From positions 1 to 7,558 of the forward strand of contig CAMDKJ010000079.1 of the NCBI GenBank assembly GCA_945900705.1: a stretch of 7,558 nucleotides of DNA, written 5' to 3'. The stretch's first letter is position 1; each line of letters starts with the position of its first letter. Both the position numbers and the translations under genes were made by a program. This document shows, piece after piece, positions 6,350 to 7,558 of the stretch. Source of the stretch: Bifidobacterium breve. Its GTDB lineage: Bacteria > Actinomycetota > Actinomycetes > S36-B12. A model generated the notes under the pieces. It searched no databases. It was given only the letters and a program-made list of their open reading frames with translations, and had not been told where the DNA came from.

Positions 6350-7378
6350 ATGTCGTACCGGGGGTTCGCTGGTCTTGCGGTGGCATCCGCACTGATCCTC
6401 GTGCCAAATTTGGCCCATGCCGGTGAATTTCCCGGGGACCCATGTGCAACCGAGGGTCAGGTCGTTGCTTTAGGTGGCGGCGCAATCAAGTGCACTGGTG
6501 GTACTTGGCAACCCAGCCAGGAAACCCCCACCAGCGGTAGCACCGGTGCTTCCACGGTAAAGCAGGCAAAGAACTTTAAGGCGATTGGTACAGCACTATC
6601 GCCTTCCACTTTCAATTCCCCCGACAAGCAAGTCGCTGACGTGACAGCAATACGGCTACCAAATGGAAATGTCAAACTTTTCGTCTACGTCGCGAATCAA
6701 TTCATTCGAAGCGCCACATCGACCGACAAGACGGGGACATCATTCGTTGCCGACCCAACGTCGATTCTGAGTGGTACCGCGGCCGGCCAACCAAGAGTGG
6801 TTTCCCTTGGCGGTAGTTCAATGCGACTGTTTTACCTTGAAGGCGGCAACATCAATGCTGCAATAAGTAATGATGGCGGAGTTACTTTCACGAAGGAGGG
6901 ACCTGTCATCACGACGGCTCAAGCTGGCTTTGAGCCTGGTGGGCTAACGGTCATCAAGCAAGGCGGCGGATACCGGGGTTACTTCTCCAATCTTGAGAAG
7001 CCGGGCGAGCGCGCGTTCCGGGTGATGCGGACAGCAACCAGCAAGGACATGATCAATTGGAGTTTGGGCCCAGAAATTACCGGTGCCTCCGGCACCATTA
7101 AAGATGGCGGCTCGCATCCATTCGCGGTGATCGATAAGAAAGGCAAGATTGCCCTGTACTACGCCGGTGACCGCGGCAGCTTCTACGGCATCTTGGTCTC
7201 CGCGAGTAAGAATGGAGTTACCTTCAGTAATGAGAAGGCTGTAATAACAGGTGGTGGTGACCCCGATATTCTGCCAACCGGTAAGAACTCTGGACTTATG
7301 TATTACGGGGCTGACCTTGGTGCCGAGCTCGGCTTTGGCATCAAAGTGGCGAAGTCAACCGGAAATATCGTGCCTTGA
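6350..7378 (+). CDS. Secreted protein with a probable five-bladed beta-propeller (GH43/sialidase-like fold)
   Basis: Residues 1-24 form a Sec signal peptide (hydrophobic core 6-18, AHA site after A24). A short two-cysteine module follows (C32 and C48, ending CTGGTWQP), then a Ser/Thr/Gly-rich linker (56-70). The rest shows about five imperfect repeats in which an LFY/YYA-type strand is followed by an Asp-box-like stretch: SxDxTGTSF near 124-132, SNDGGVTF at 173-180, SKDMINW at 231-237, SASKNGVTF at 284-292, and a last partial blade at 313-342. Blade-opening acidic motifs recur (FEPGG at 194, KDGGSHP at 251, GDPDILP at 303), as in GH43/GH32/sialidase-type propellers. The substrate, and whether it is an enzyme at all, is unknown; the catalytic acids are not certain. 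It has its own TATAAT promoter and is probably not in an operon with the transporter. The only free cysteines are the module pair, which fits a disulfide outside the cell. Confidence 0.75.
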   Translation: MSYRGFAGLAVASALILVPNLAHAGEFPGDPCATEGQVVALGGGAIKCTGGTWQPSQETPTSGSTGASTVKQAKNFKAIGTALSPSTFNSPDKQVADVTAIRLPNGNVKLFVYVANQFIRSATSTDKTGTSFVADPTSILSGTAAGQPRVVSLGGSSMRLFYLEGGNINAAISNDGGVTFTKEGPVITTAQAGFEPGGLTVIKQGGGYRGYFSNLEKPGERAFRVMRTATSKDMINWSLGPEITGASGTIKDGGSHPFAVIDKKGKIALYYAGDRGSFYGILVSASKNGVTFSNEKAVITGGGDPDILPTGKNSGLMYYGADLGAELGFGIKVAKSTGNIVP

Positions 7379-7405
7379 CCCGCACCAACTAATCTGCTTC
7401 TTTAA

Positions 7406-7444
7406 CGCAACGAGCAGGTGCCGCTCGGGCTATCACTCGTTGTG
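7406..7444. terminator. Inverted repeat between convergent genes, possible terminator
   Basis: CAACGAG (7408-7414) pairs with CTCGTTG (7436-7442), extendable by a G-T wobble and a C-G pair to 9 bp, with a 21-nt loop. An alternative inner hairpin uses CGAGC (7411-7415) and GCTCG (7423-7427). It lies between two convergent stops (7378 and 7449), where a bidirectional terminator would be expected. There is no U-run on either side, so it is not a classic intrinsic terminator. Confidence 0.35.
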
Positions 7445-7448
7445 GTAG

Positions 7449-7558
7449 TTAGTTGATCTTCTCGATCACAAGTGGCAATCGAGTAACCTCGGCGCCAATC
7501 GGACCAATGGCGGTAGCATCCGCAAGGGCCGCTAAGGCCCCCTCGAATCGGCTTTCGT
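7449..7558 (-). CDS. C-terminal fragment of an unidentified protein (5' end outside window)
   Basis: The minus-strand frame is open from the window edge to a TAA at 7449-7451 and gives 35 residues that read like a genuine protein end (FEGALAALADATAIG, then EVTRLPLVIEKIN). The stop lies 70 nt from the convergent secreted-protein gene, with a hairpin in between. The ending loosely recalls the tail of molybdenum hydroxylase large subunits (xanthine dehydrogenase family, which end with an Ala-rich helix and a VT-LP-TPE-I strand), but this is too short to assign. Treat it as a hypothetical partial gene. Confidence 0.5.
   Translation of the reverse strand, partial: ESRFEGALAALADATAIGPIGAEVTRLPLVIEKIN

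Noticed and set aside
7251..7448. 65-aa plus-strand frame across the end of the secreted-protein gene
   Set aside because: It overlaps the secreted protein's last blade out of frame and runs through the intergenic hairpin; no start signal or domain is visible.
1..7558. CRISPR array, tRNA/rRNA, insertion sequence, phage or toxin-antitoxin/defence system
   Set aside because: No regularly spaced repeats, RNA-gene motifs, transposase-like frames or flanking terminal repeats were seen; the genes are ordinary metabolic, transport and secreted types.

Overview
The window looks like a compact actinobacterial chromosome segment (Actinomycetota). GC content is moderate, lower than in Streptomyces. This rests on gene content and order (PGM2-like mutase, deoC, paired aldehyde dehydrogenases, adenosine deaminase), on actinobacterial-style protein motifs, on frequent GTG starts, and on start codons placed about 6 nt after a -10 hexamer with no Shine-Dalgarno. 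Very short gaps and overlaps suggest a small or streamlined genome. The exact lineage cannot be fixed from the sequence.

Layout. Bases 1-4010 (+) carry a tight nucleoside-sugar operon: the 3' part of a PGM2-type phosphomutase, deoC, a full-length aldehyde dehydrogenase (ALDH) and a short ALDH-like protein with no catalytic domain. Bases 3979-5374 (-) carry adenosine deaminase (add) followed by a small coiled-coil/single-membrane-helix protein, whose end overlaps the end of the + operon. An 84-bp divergent promoter region (5375-5458) separates add from a ten-helix DMT/EamA transporter (5459-6301, +). A secreted protein with a probable beta-propeller fold follows (6350-7378, +). A convergent partial gene on the - strand enters from the right edge (7449-7558).

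How the genes fit together (inference from families): adenosine deaminase converts (deoxy)adenosine to (deoxy)inosine. A nucleoside phosphorylase, not in this window, would release (deoxy)ribose-1-phosphate. The PGM2-like mutase could isomerise it to the 5-phosphate. DeoC splits deoxyribose-5-phosphate into glyceraldehyde-3-phosphate and acetaldehyde, and the ALDH oxidises an aldehyde, plausibly that acetaldehyde. The transporter and the secreted protein have no evident tie to this pathway.

Two observations stand out. First, the four genes that could begin a transcript (deoC, add, the transporter, the secreted protein) have no usable Shine-Dalgarno and sit 5-6 nt after a -10-like hexamer, while the three operon-internal genes have good Shine-Dalgarno sites. 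This points to leaderless initiation for transcript-leading genes. Second, the short ALDH-like protein looks like a maintained pseudoenzyme and not decay. I see no CRISPR array, tRNA, rRNA, insertion sequence or defence system.
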